A stretch of 11,036 nucleotides of DNA from an uncultured Lachnoanaerobaculum sp. (GCA_938041725.1 CALISX010000318.1:1-11036); one strand, 5' to 3'. Positions 1 to 7,059 are shown, counted from the stretch's first letter. Translations and numbers: made by a program. Notes: generated from the letters alone by a model not told the origin.

Positions 1-62
1 GAAAAAAGTATATCTTTCAGATATTCATATTTATCTTCTATTTTTATCTTTTTTATTATCAT
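1..62 (-). CDS. Start of an unidentified protein (partial, N-terminus only)
   Basis: An ATG at 62-60 opens a reading frame that stays open to the left edge, giving 20 codons. The peptide starts MIIKKIKIED and continues with a Lys/Glu/Tyr-rich stretch. It follows the glycosyltransferase stop codon (71-73) by 8 bases. A purine-rich AAGGGGGAG lies directly before the ATG, overlapping the end of the upstream gene, as expected for translationally linked genes in one operon. The composition is very AT-rich, like its upstream neighbour. Too little is present to name a family. From context it probably belongs to the same surface-polysaccharide cluster as the glycosyltransferase; that is inference only. 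Confidence 0.6.
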   Translation of the reverse strand, partial: MIIKKIKIEDKYEYLKDILF

Positions 63-70
63 ACTCCCCC

Positions 71-865
71 TTAATCATATGCATTGTAAGAATTTTTATA
101 TAATTCCTTATAAGCTTTGCCAAGAACTCCCGGCAGCAGCCTGTCAAACATGATACTTTCCTCTGTCTGCCTGGTATTATCCGCTATGCTTTTTTTAGTA
201 GTCGCCCCGTCATGTATGCGATATACAATACCCGGTTTTTCCATCAAAACAAATCTCCCGTCTAACCCGGAAAGTCTTAAAAGGCATTCCCAGTCAAGGA
301 CAAATTTGAACTTTGACATAAACAGATCCTTAGGACACAGCCTTTTATCATATGTACAGCTTGGTGCTATTATAGGATTTCCAAATGTAATCGCCAGTTT
401 TTTTATAAATTTCAGGTGATTTAGATAATTGCATCTAAGTGGCAATCTTAGAATCTTTTTTATTATTGCAACCTTTCCAAAAGGCATTAATCTTTTATTT
501 TTTAATGTCAATGACGAGGTTGTAAAAAGCATCATATCAGGATACTTCTCTTTGTATTTTAACAAATTGCTTACATAGTCTTTTAAATAATAATCATCCT
601 GGTGTGTAATTGTTACCAAATCCGTTTTTGCAATATTATAAGCGAATTGCCAATCTCTGCCGATATTTGATATATCTCCATCTGTTTTTAAGTTATTCTC
701 TAAAACCTCTATATTATATTTTTTTCCCATATCACTGATATATTCATTTACTGTGGAAGTCGCAATTTTAATATGGGATTTTATGTTCTGTCTTTTTAGC
801 GATCTTATACAATCCTCCAAAAAAGGTGACTCCTTATATGCACAGATTACAAATGTGTGTTTCAT
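71..865 (-). CDS. Family 2 glycosyltransferase (GT-A fold)
   Basis: This 264-residue protein is probably a cytoplasmic, nucleotide-sugar-dependent glycosyltransferase that adds a sugar to a lipid-linked or surface polysaccharide. The N-terminus (TFVICAYKESPFLEDCIRSL, residues 4-23) is the typical GT2 first strand and helix. THQDDYY (residues 87-93) sits where GT2 enzymes carry the metal- and nucleotide-binding DxD-like motif. LDWECLLRL (190-198) fits the region of the catalytic acidic residue, and YRIHDGATT (215-223) is a common GT2 C-terminal motif. I see no membrane helix. The start is supported by GGAG five or more bases before the ATG. An extended -10 promoter lies about 120 bases upstream, and the next gene starts 8 bases after the stop. 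Its DNA is much more AT-rich than genes to the right, which is common in surface-polysaccharide loci and may reflect transfer. The sugar and acceptor cannot be deduced. Confidence 0.9.
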   Translation of the reverse strand: MKHTFVICAYKESPFLEDCIRSLKRQNIKSHIKIATSTVNEYISDMGKKYNIEVLENNLKTDGDISNIGRDWQFAYNIAKTDLVTITHQDDYYLKDYVSNLLKYKEKYPDMMLFTTSSLTLKNKRLMPFGKVAIIKKILRLPLRCNYLNHLKFIKKLAITFGNPIIAPSCTYDKRLCPKDLFMSKFKFVLDWECLLRLSGLDGRFVLMEKPGIVYRIHDGATTKKSIADNTRQTEESIMFDRLLPGVLGKAYKELYKNSYNAYD

Positions 866-1140
866 CTCTACTCCATTGCCTATATTCTATATCGTGCCGT
901 CAGATATTCTGTTATTACTCATACAAAAGCCCCACATAAGGCTTTAATTAAATTTGTCTTACGTCACATCATAATGTTTCTCATTATACCACGAATTTCT
1001 TCTTATTGCACGGGTAGATATTTTTTATTAACTGTGTAAAACTTTAAGTGTATTACAGTTCAGGTATTACTTTTATTTTACGATACTGATTTTACTGCGA
1101 GGCTATAATTTCATTTCATCGTCACTGCATTAAATACAAT
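866..1140. other. AT-rich non-coding gap between the DUF5722 gene and the glycosyltransferase
   Basis: I found no convincing gene in this stretch. It holds the extended -10 promoter at 983-991 and a weak hairpin (AAAGCC 926-931 with GGCTTT 940-945) that would lie in the glycosyltransferase leader. Reading frames crossing it on the plus strand are short, lack ribosome binding sites, and run into the antisense of neighbouring genes. It marks the passage from the roughly 50% GC genes on the right to AT-rich DNA on the left. Confidence 0.6.
983..1011 (-). promoter_or_regulatory. Extended -10 promoter for the glycosyltransferase gene
   Basis: On the minus strand TGGTATAAT occupies 991-983: a perfect TATAAT with the TGn extension, which can compensate for a poor -35. 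The best -35 at a spacing of 17 (GTGCAA, 1011-1006) is weak. Transcription would start near 976 and leave an untranslated leader of about 110 bases before the ATG at 865. It is the only consensus -10 I found between the upstream terminator and this gene. Confidence 0.5.
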
Positions 1141-1180
1141 AAAAAAATCTATGGACAGCTGCCTGCCATCCATAGATCTT
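1141..1180 (-). terminator. Rho-independent terminator after the DUF5722 gene
   Basis: On the minus strand ATCTATGGA (1177-1169) pairs perfectly with TCCATAGAT (1155-1147) around a 13-base loop and is followed by a run of seven T (1147-1141, the first T belonging to the stem). It lies only a few bases after the stop codon of the DUF5722 gene at 1184. A run of T on the other side means the hairpin could also act on the plus strand, but no plus-strand gene needs it. Confidence 0.8.
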
Positions 1181-1183
1181 TTT

Positions 1184-2857
1184 CTATCTTCTATTCTCTT
1201 GTGCTGCCCATTTAAAATTCGGCACCTTTTCCTGCCACTTACTTATACCAAGTATATTTTTTGCAAAATCAGTATTATCAAGTGTGTACTTGGACTTATC
1301 AATATATCTGAATACTGTCCAAAGCTTTCTCCTTGACACCGCCTGGATATCATCTCCCACATTCATGTTGCAGGTCCACAGTCCAAAGGACAGCCCGGAC
1401 CGAACCTCCAGAGGAGCATCCACCTGACGGCTTAAAATATAGGCATCAATATGGGGATTGGAATCCACCAGGTAATAGGAATAGGCATAGGCTGCAGCCT
1501 GAATCTCTGCCACATCTCCCCGGCTGGGACTGGTGGCGGTAAAGCCCTCCTCAGTCAGCATAATATGCCGCACCCGGCCATCCATCTTCAGCCCATCCTG
1601 GGTGAAATAATCCGTCAGCTTGTTTAAATTATAGAAATTGATGATGGGGGAGCCAAAATCATCCCGGAACCATCCGGTTTGGTTGTCATCCCAGAATTCC
1701 GGCTCTGTCATGGGAGCAGGATAGGGATGGTAGGCCAGACCCCAGTCAATATTTCCATGGCGGCTTACCAGATCATTAAAATTATCCACCACCTGCCTGC
1801 CGCCGTATTTGTTCTTGTTGTTGATTTCATTCATCCAGTTATAGTCCAGGGAATAAAATACCCGGTCATTGGAGCTGGAGGACTTAATGGCAGTATAGAA
1901 GATCCGAAAAGCCTTCTCATACTCCCTGGTATAGCTGCGCACATCCCGGTCTCCCAGGTAGTTCCACTGCTGGTTGTTGATCTCATTGCCAATGATCCAG
2001 TTGGAAACCTTGCCATAGGAGGGATTGCTTCCATTATAGCGTTCTGCCAAAAAAGCAGCAATGGCCTTGGTGGTTTCCACACCCTCCCTGGAGGAGGTGT
2101 TGAACATGTAATAGAAGATATTGTCTCTCCTTACCGCACCGGCAGGCATCAGCTCAGGATGGGCCTCATTGTATCCATTTAAGATAATGGCAGTTACCGT
2201 CATATCCTTGCCGGAGAGGGCGCTGATGGTTTTATCATAACTTTCAATCAGACCCTTATTAAAATGATAGGTTTTGCCATCATAGGTATAATCAATACCG
2301 CTTCCCAGAATCTGGTTGAAGGCGATATTGGTGGACACATGCTTTACCCCCAGATCAAAGGCATCCGTCAGCATTTTCAATTCAATCTGGAGACCCTTTT
2401 TGGAGCTTTGGGTCTTGTAGGCGCTGGTAACCTTGGCCACCGCCTCGGGATTGGTAATGTAATGGGGCTCGCTGATCTGCACATACCTGCTTCCGTCAAA
2501 AACAGCCACCGCATAGCTGTTGTAAAGTCTGTCCTCCTGGGATCCCCTGTTTAGAGGCAGGGATATGGTATTGTCACCGGCAGAAAGCTTTTGCAAATAA
2601 TCCGTGCGGGAACCGATTTCACCTTCCTGGGGCTTTAACTCAAACAAATAAAAACTGCCGTCTGTTCCAGTAAGATCCCCTCCATTGCTTATCTTGATTT
2701 CGATATTGGACTTATCGGATTTTACCAAAACCGATGTAACGGCAGAAGTAGCCTGGAGGGCCGGCACCTGTGCCGTGGCCCGGGCCGCACCCGGCAGGGC
2801 AAATGTCAGCAGGGCCCCCAGGGATACAATCCCCAAAGCCTTGGTTAATTTCTTCAT
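1184..2857 (-). CDS. Secreted DUF5722 protein, putative clan GH-A-like glycoside hydrolase
   Basis: This 557-residue protein has a Sec signal peptide: Lys at positions 3, 4 and 6, a hydrophobic core, and an Ala-rich cleavage site near ARA-TA (residue 27). Residues about 40-140 look like a small beta-sandwich. Residues about 150-520 match what I know of DUF5722, a TIM-barrel domain resembling glycoside hydrolases. NWIIGNEIN (286-294) has the Asn-Glu pair seen at the end of strand 4 in clan GH-A enzymes, making E292 the candidate acid/base. MLTEEGFT (433-440) resembles the strand 7 nucleophile, E436 or E437. AYHPYP (375-380) fits another active-site strand. No wall anchor, repeat or C-terminal membrane segment is visible, so it is probably released. 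AAGGAG five bases before the ATG fixes the start. It has its own likely -10 and a terminator just downstream. The substrate is unknown; assignment to DUF5722 rests on recognition, not a search. Confidence 0.85.
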   Translation of the reverse strand: MKKLTKALGIVSLGALLTFALPGAARATAQVPALQATSAVTSVLVKSDKSNIEIKISNGGDLTGTDGSFYLFELKPQEGEIGSRTDYLQKLSAGDNTISLPLNRGSQEDRLYNSYAVAVFDGSRYVQISEPHYITNPEAVAKVTSAYKTQSSKKGLQIELKMLTDAFDLGVKHVSTNIAFNQILGSGIDYTYDGKTYHFNKGLIESYDKTISALSGKDMTVTAIILNGYNEAHPELMPAGAVRRDNIFYYMFNTSSREGVETTKAIAAFLAERYNGSNPSYGKVSNWIIGNEINNQQWNYLGDRDVRSYTREYEKAFRIFYTAIKSSSSNDRVFYSLDYNWMNEINNKNKYGGRQVVDNFNDLVSRHGNIDWGLAYHPYPAPMTEPEFWDDNQTGWFRDDFGSPIINFYNLNKLTDYFTQDGLKMDGRVRHIMLTEEGFTATSPSRGDVAEIQAAAYAYSYYLVDSNPHIDAYILSRQVDAPLEVRSGLSFGLWTCNMNVGDDIQAVSRRKLWTVFRYIDKSKYTLDNTDFAKNILGISKWQEKVPNFKWAAQENRR

Positions 2858-2913
2858 GAACTCTCCTTTACAATCAACTGCTTTTCTATCTTCATCTCAC
2901 AAAAGATGTCTTC

Positions 2914-2919
2914 ATTATA
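2914..2919 (-). promoter_or_regulatory. Likely -10 box for the DUF5722 gene
   Basis: A perfect TATAAT on the minus strand lies about 57 bases before the ATG at 2857. No good -35 is found at 16-18 bases; TTGCTA is present at a spacing of 21, which is too long for sigma-A on its own. The promoter may therefore need an activator. The palindrome at 2955-2968 is suitably placed upstream. Confidence 0.4.
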
Positions 2920-2954
2920 TCCCATATTTCCCCTTTGCGTTAGCAACAATTTCT

Positions 2955-2968
2955 TTACAAAATTGTAA
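2955..2968. promoter_or_regulatory. Perfect 14-bp palindrome, candidate operator
   Basis: TTACAAAATTGTAA reads the same on both strands (TTACAA and TTGTAA around AA). It sits just after the metY stop and about 36 bases upstream of the TATAAT at 2914-2919. It is AT-rich with no following T-run, so it is a poor terminator. The position suits a dimeric regulator of the DUF5722 gene. Function is inferred from symmetry and position only. Confidence 0.35.
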
Positions 2969-2977
2969 CGTTCCTCT

Positions 2978-4252
2978 CTAAACCTGATCCAAAGCCTGTG
3001 TAAGATCCTCCAAAATATCCCGGATGCTTTCAATCCCCACAGACAAACGCACCAGGTCCGGGCTGATGCCCCCTGCACGCATTTCCTCTTCCCTTAGCTG
3101 TCTGTGGGTGGAGGAGGCAGGATGCAGAATACAGGAACGAGTGTCTGCCACATGGGTGGCAATCATAGCAATTTTTAAATGGGACATAAATTTCTCCGCC
3201 CTCTCCATACCTCCCTTGATGCCAAAGGAAATCACTCCGCAGCTGCCCTTTGGCATATATTTTTGGGCCCGTTCGTAGTAGGGACTGCTTTTAAGCCCCG
3301 GGTAATTGACCCAGGCTATTTTTTCATGCCCCTCTAAAAACTCTGCCACGGCCTGGGCATTTTCGCAATGTCTGGACATCCGTAAAGCCAAAGATTCCAG
3401 ACCTAAGTTCAGTATATAGGAGCTGATGGGGGCAGGAATCGCACCCAGATCCCGCATCAGCTGTACTACCGCCTTGGTAATATAGGCTCCCTCCAGACCA
3501 AAGGCCTGGGCATATACAATCCCATGGTAGGAAGGATCCGGCGTGGTCAGCCCTGGAAACTTCTCCTGGTGGGCCATCCAGTCAAACCCTCCTCCATCTA
3601 CAATGGCGCCTCCCACAGTGGCATCATGTCCATCCATATATTTGGTGGTGGAATGGGTCACAATGTCCGCCCCCCATTGAAGGGGCTGGCAGTGGATGGG
3701 GGTGGCAAAGGTATTGTCCACAATCAAAGGCACCCCATGGTCATGGGCTGCCTTGGCAAAACGCTCTATGTCCAGCACAATCAAGGCAGGATTTGCCAGA
3801 GTCTCTGCAAAAACCGCCTTGGTATTTTCCTGAAAGGCTTGGTTCAGCTCCTCATCGCTGCATTCCGGGTTCACAAAGGTAAAATCAATCCCCATTCTGC
3901 CCATGGTCACATGGAAAAGATTGTAAGTTCCTCCATAAATGGCGGAGGAAACCACCACATGGTCCCCGGCTCCTGCCAGATTAAATACAGCAAAAAAATT
4001 GGCTGCCTGGCCGGAGGCGGTAAGAAGCGCCGCTGTTCCTCCCTCCAAGGCAGCTATTTTAGCCGCCACATGGTCATGGGTGGGATTTTGCAGCCTGGAA
4101 TAAAAATAACCGCTTTTTTCCAGATCAAAAAGACGCCCCATGTCCTCACTGCTGTCATATTTAAAGGTAGTGCTTTGGATAATGGGGAGCATTCTGGGCT
4201 CCCCGTTTTTTGGCACATATCCCGCCTGAATACATTTTGTTTCTTGTTCCAT
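2978..4252 (-). CDS. metY: O-acetylhomoserine sulfhydrylase (O-acetylhomoserine aminocarboxypropyltransferase)
   Basis: This PLP enzyme of the Cys/Met metabolism family converts O-acetylhomoserine and sulfide to homocysteine and acetate in direct-sulfhydrylation methionine synthesis, in the cytoplasm. Counting from the upstream ATG at 4255, visible motifs are YSRLQNPT (52-59, phosphate-contacting YSR), SAIYGGTYNLF (104-114) with the ring-stacking Tyr107, VDNTFATP (179-186) with the pyridine-binding Asp180, and HSTTKYMDGH (201-210) with the PLP lysine K205. LHPASSTHRQL (377-387) and RLSVGIES (403-410) form the substrate and carboxylate site. The length is normal (424-425 aa) and no key residue is missing. 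Two adjacent ATGs exist: AAGGAG is only 2 bases from the first (4255) but 5 from the second (4252), so I chose 4252. It follows the DUF2142 gene by about 20 bases and has no evident promoter or riboswitch of its own. A cystathionine-synthase-type role is less likely because of the length and the ETKCIQAGY N-terminus. Confidence 0.93.
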   Translation of the reverse strand: MEQETKCIQAGYVPKNGEPRMLPIIQSTTFKYDSSEDMGRLFDLEKSGYFYSRLQNPTHDHVAAKIAALEGGTAALLTASGQAANFFAVFNLAGAGDHVVVSSAIYGGTYNLFHVTMGRMGIDFTFVNPECSDEELNQAFQENTKAVFAETLANPALIVLDIERFAKAAHDHGVPLIVDNTFATPIHCQPLQWGADIVTHSTTKYMDGHDATVGGAIVDGGGFDWMAHQEKFPGLTTPDPSYHGIVYAQAFGLEGAYITKAVVQLMRDLGAIPAPISSYILNLGLESLALRMSRHCENAQAVAEFLEGHEKIAWVNYPGLKSSPYYERAQKYMPKGSCGVISFGIKGGMERAEKFMSHLKIAMIATHVADTRSCILHPASSTHRQLREEEMRAGGISPDLVRLSVGIESIRDILEDLTQALDQV

Positions 4253-4272
4253 CATTTCTCCTTATCTAAACA

Positions 4273-6003
4273 CTAAAGCCGCATACAAATCGTAGTAAAA
4301 ATTTTCAACAGGGAAAAGCAGTTTAAGTATAAAAATCCATACAGCAAAACCCCTGTGAGATCGGTTTTGGACTGGAAGCGGCTGCTCTGGAGGGCCAGCA
4401 AAAACAAGGGCAGAACAGGCAGAAAATATCTTCCGCTCACCCCTTCAATATAGTCCCTGGTAACAGGAGTCCAGGCCACCAGCATGGTAAGCATGGCCAA
4501 AAACAACACCAAGGCACAAAGAATAAAAAGATATACCCTTTCTCTCATCTTTAAATTTGGAATTCTAAAAATATCCGCCTCAATAAAGTCCTCATCCTCC
4601 TGCTTTTTTTCCGCCACAGAAAAGGTGGCCAGCAAAAGTCCCAAAGTCAGTGCAGCCATCACAGGATAGGGAACCCCCACCACTGGATCAGACGTTCCCA
4701 GATACCCTCCGGCCAAAGTCTGATGGTAGGTTTCCCCCTGGGTAAGAAAGGTATTGTAAAACAGGCTGACGGCCCTCATCTTATGATGGAAAAGATCCGA
4801 AAGATGATAGCTTTCCTGATTGGCCCAGGCTACGGTATTGGGCTGGCTGGTGGAATAATGGGTCAAAGCCGGGAGGTTTACCAATGTGGTAGTCCCCAGC
4901 CAGGCAATCAACACAATAAAAAAACACAGCATCCAAAAGGCAAAATTGGGAAGCTGCACCCTTTCGGAATAGGACTTTTTCAAGCTGTATTTCCGAATGG
5001 GGATTAAAAACAACAGTCCCAGCAAAGGGGAATAAATGACTTTACAGGGAAAAAAGCAGGCTGTCATCAAAGCCACCAGGCCGATCTGCTTCCATCCCAC
5101 CCTTTCCTTGACCTCCTTTAAATGGAATACATATCCGGTAAAAAGAAGCATCCCTCCCATTACCATGGCATCATAGGAAAGGGAAGAAACCAGCTCCAGG
5201 GTAGTGGGCAGCAGACTGGCCAGGAAAAAGAAAATCTTTCCCCGGGGCATCAAATAAATACCCAAGGTACCCAAAAGAGTAAATGCCAAAAGATTCAAAA
5301 ACCGTCCCAAAAAAGCCAGCTCCACCGGATTTAGATAGAGAATTCTTCCTATGGAAATACCGATGGCCTGGGGCAGATATACCACAGGGGTGGTTTTCAC
5401 CGGAGGATGCACTGTCTGGGATTTTTCATAAAATACGCCGTTCACAACAAAATTCCGCTTGCTGCCCGGTGCCTCCTCCAGTCCGTATACAGACCGATAG
5501 GTATCCTCCTCCAGTTTGGATCCCAGAACTTTGGCGATGCCCTTGGTATCCTTGATCACCAAAACCCCTTCTCTTCTGGTCTCCGCCGTATCAAAAAGAT
5601 AGCTTTCCTCCACATCCTCCAAATACAGATCCTCGCTGCGGATAATCACATGGCCGTCCTGGGTGGTGGCCTTTTGAAACAGCATATAATTGGAAATTTT
5701 GTAGGCGGAAACAAAGTGGGCAATCTCATCCGGTGCGGACATGGGGGGAAATACAAACATATACATCAGCCCCAGTGAAAGCACTGCCACAGGATAGAGC
5801 TTTACCAGTCCTGGCTTAAAAAAGCTCATCCACCCCCCCATAAACAGCATGAGAAAAAGCATGGCTCCTGCCAGAATGTAAAAGATCACCATCAGGTACC
5901 TATGTCCTGTCTGCGCCACTGTTAAACCCATAAAATACTTCTGCATCCAAACCAGCAAACCAAAAAAAAGTATGGATAAGAAAAAAATAATCTTACGTTT
6001 CAT
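4273..6003 (-). CDS. DUF2142 polytopic membrane protein
   Basis: This 576-residue integral membrane protein has about ten or more hydrophobic segments. After two N-terminal helices and a third ending at FPPMSAPDEIAHFVSAYKI (residues 85-103), it has a large polar loop of about 120 residues, presumably extracytoplasmic, then a run of helices, and GVSGRYFLPVLPLFLLAL near the C-terminus (GRYF at 524-527). PPxxxPDExxHF and GRYFLP are the motifs I associate with DUF2142. The conserved acidic residues after the first extracytoplasmic turn resemble lipid-linked-sugar GT-C transferases, so a role in envelope glycan transfer is a reasonable guess but unproven. The frame extends upstream to a TTG at 6063, but I chose the ATG at 6003. 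It has GAGGG about 7 bases upstream and opens with a typical KRK plus hydrophobic start, while the TTG overlaps the promoter. metY begins about 20 bases downstream and is probably co-transcribed. Confidence 0.87.
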   Translation of the reverse strand: MKRKIIFFLSILFFGLLVWMQKYFMGLTVAQTGHRYLMVIFYILAGAMLFLMLFMGGWMSFFKPGLVKLYPVAVLSLGLMYMFVFPPMSAPDEIAHFVSAYKISNYMLFQKATTQDGHVIIRSEDLYLEDVEESYLFDTAETRREGVLVIKDTKGIAKVLGSKLEEDTYRSVYGLEEAPGSKRNFVVNGVFYEKSQTVHPPVKTTPVVYLPQAIGISIGRILYLNPVELAFLGRFLNLLAFTLLGTLGIYLMPRGKIFFFLASLLPTTLELVSSLSYDAMVMGGMLLFTGYVFHLKEVKERVGWKQIGLVALMTACFFPCKVIYSPLLGLLFLIPIRKYSLKKSYSERVQLPNFAFWMLCFFIVLIAWLGTTTLVNLPALTHYSTSQPNTVAWANQESYHLSDLFHHKMRAVSLFYNTFLTQGETYHQTLAGGYLGTSDPVVGVPYPVMAALTLGLLLATFSVAEKKQEDEDFIEADIFRIPNLKMRERVYLFILCALVLFLAMLTMLVAWTPVTRDYIEGVSGRYFLPVLPLFLLALQSSRFQSKTDLTGVLLYGFLYLNCFSLLKIFTTICMRL

Positions 6004-6034
6004 GAAATTATCCCTCAGTTTTTTTATATTTTTT

Positions 6035-6063
6035 ATCTTAACACAGTGGGAATCAGCTTGCAA
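6035..6063 (-). promoter_or_regulatory. Promoter of the DUF2142-metY transcription unit
   Basis: On the minus strand a -35 TTGCAA (6063-6058) and -10 TAAGAT (6040-6035) are separated by exactly 17 bases, and TGT before the -10 provides the TGn extension. Each hexamer matches the sigma-A consensus at four of six positions. Transcription would start near 6028, giving a leader of about 25 bases before the ATG at 6003. This also argues against the upstream TTG as the start codon. Confidence 0.6.
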
Positions 6064-6077
6064 TGGTAGGTTTCACA

Positions 6078-6149
6078 GTTCCCCTCTCAGAGGAGATGAG
6101 GGGAACGGCCCTCCAGGCAGCAATATAGTACCCCCCATGCCAGGGGCCG
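6078..6149. other. Structured intergenic stretch with two adjoining inverted repeats
   Basis: The first inverted repeat is perfect: GTTCCCCTC (6078-6086) with GAGGGGAAC (6098-6106), spacer 11. The second adjoins it: CGGCCC (6106-6111) with GGGCCG (6144-6149), plus an inner GGCA (6116-6119) with TGCC (6138-6141). The stretch is GC-rich and lies between the terminator of the wall-binding protein gene and the -35 of the DUF2142 gene. Neither strand has a T-run after the hairpins, so they are not ordinary terminators. It could be a protein-binding region, a small structured RNA or a dispersed repeat element. I recognise no known riboswitch. Confidence 0.5.
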
Positions 6150-6178
6150 GTATCACCATACATATAAGTCTGCACGTC

Positions 6179-6209
6179 AAAAAAGGAGGCCTCCCTTGAA
6201 GCCCCCTTT
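6179..6209 (-). terminator. Strong rho-independent terminator after the wall-binding protein gene
   Basis: On the minus strand GGGGGCTTC (6206-6198) pairs along all nine positions, including two G-U pairs, with GAGGCCTCC (6193-6185) around an AAGG loop. AAA on the left side and six T (6184-6179) on the right side flank the stem. It begins about 20 bases after the stop codon at 6230, so it ends that transcript before the DUF2142 promoter. Confidence 0.88.
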
Positions 6210-6229
6210 CTGCCATAATTAAATGCGTC

Positions 6230-7000
6230 TTATTGGTTGTTCCATACACCGAAGCTGTCTACCTGGTAGCGTCCGTCTACAATGGTATTTACCAAAAGCT
6301 CTCCGCTCTGGTTCAGATAATACCACTTGTCACTGATAAACTCCCAGCCCTTGGCCATGCCGCCGCTGGGGCTTAAATAATACCAGTTTCCATCCACCTG
6401 CTGCCAGCCTCTAAGCATCACCTCATTGTTATCAAAAAGATACCAAACATCATTGATCTTCTGCCAGCCCTTGGCGTACTCATCCGGTGTCAGTTTATAG
6501 TACCACTGCTCTCCCACCTGAATCCACTCCTGGGTTTTATCCTTATACTGTTCCTTCCAGTTAGAGGAAGGAGAAGTCTGGGAGCCGGAAGAGGACTGGG
6601 TGGTGCTGCCGGAACTGCTTTTGGAAGATGTGCCGGAATTGCCCTTGAATACCTTTATCATATCGGAATCCACACTCTCTTTATCAGATTCGATCTTGGT
6701 ATCCGCACCTCCCTTTGTGGAATATACCGTGAAATAGTAGCTGCCGGTTCCATTGTCTGCAATCAGCTTGGTAAAATCATACTCGGTCTTGCCCACCGTC
6801 TGGGCAGAACCCACCTTCTTGCTGCCCTTGTACAGCTGCACCTTGTATCTGGTTTTGGTCTCTGCCTCATCCCAGTTGGCTTTTGCTCTGTCTCCCATAT
6901 CCCAGGAAGCATTGCTGATGGAATAGTCATCCGCATAAACCGCCCTGGCCCCTGCCACCAGTGTCACTGCAACCACCAAGGCTGCCAATACTCTTTTCAT
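6230..7000 (-). CDS. Secreted protein with fn3-like domain and four cell-wall-binding repeats
   Basis: This 256-residue protein has a signal peptide (MKRVLAALVVAV..., cleavage near VYA-DDY, residue 23). Residues about 26-118 look like a fibronectin type III-like beta-sandwich (SWDMGDRAKANWDEA, then TRYKVQLYKGSKKVG and GSYYFTVYS). A Ser/Gly/Thr linker follows (about 121-147). Four 20-residue repeats occupy 158-237: EWIQVGEQWYYKL, GWQKINDVWYLF, GWQQVDGNWYYL and GWEFISDKWYYL, each followed by a turn. These are CW_binding_1-type (choline- or glucan-binding) repeats that hold proteins on the wall through aromatic residues. No catalytic domain is present, so it is probably a non-enzymatic wall-associated adhesin or binding protein. 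The start is supported by GAGGGTG about 5 bases before the ATG. It has its own candidate promoter and a strong terminator, hence appears monocistronic. The ligand is unknown. Confidence 0.9.
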   Translation of the reverse strand: MKRVLAALVVAVTLVAGARAVYADDYSISNASWDMGDRAKANWDEAETKTRYKVQLYKGSKKVGSAQTVGKTEYDFTKLIADNGTGSYYFTVYSTKGGADTKIESDKESVDSDMIKVFKGNSGTSSKSSSGSTTQSSSGSQTSPSSNWKEQYKDKTQEWIQVGEQWYYKLTPDEYAKGWQKINDVWYLFDNNEVMLRGWQQVDGNWYYLSPSGGMAKGWEFISDKWYYLNQSGELLVNTIVDGRYQVDSFGVWNNQ

Positions 7001-7059
7001 GGTATCACCCTCGTCTTTCTTGAAAAATCATACACCAGGAGGCCAACAGCCGCCTGCAA

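Noticed and set aside
926..945. Hairpin AAAGCC/GGCTTT with a short T-run, possible terminator
   Set aside because: The stem is only 6 bp with an 8-base loop, and it would lie in the glycosyltransferase leader, where termination makes little sense without an attenuation signal.
1104..1109. TATAAT on the plus strand
   Set aside because: No plus-strand gene lies downstream, and such hexamers are expected by chance in this AT-rich gap.
1679..2182. A 167-codon open frame on the plus strand
   Set aside because: It is antisense to the DUF5722 gene; its openness follows from that gene's codon use.
2854..3078. A 74-codon minus-strand frame spanning the metY end and the following gap
   Set aside because: It overlaps the conserved metY C-terminus in another frame and covers the DUF5722 promoter; no family resemblance.
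4256..4272. Possible SAM (S-box) or T-box riboswitch before metY
   Set aside because: Only 17 bases separate the DUF2142 stop from the first metY ATG, and I recognise no S-box core in the gap or in the DUF2142 leader.
3524..4276. A 250-codon open frame on the plus strand
   Set aside because: It lies entirely antisense to metY, which has all its catalytic motifs. The translation is rich in Gly, His and Lys without domain character, and no ribosome binding site or promoter was evident.
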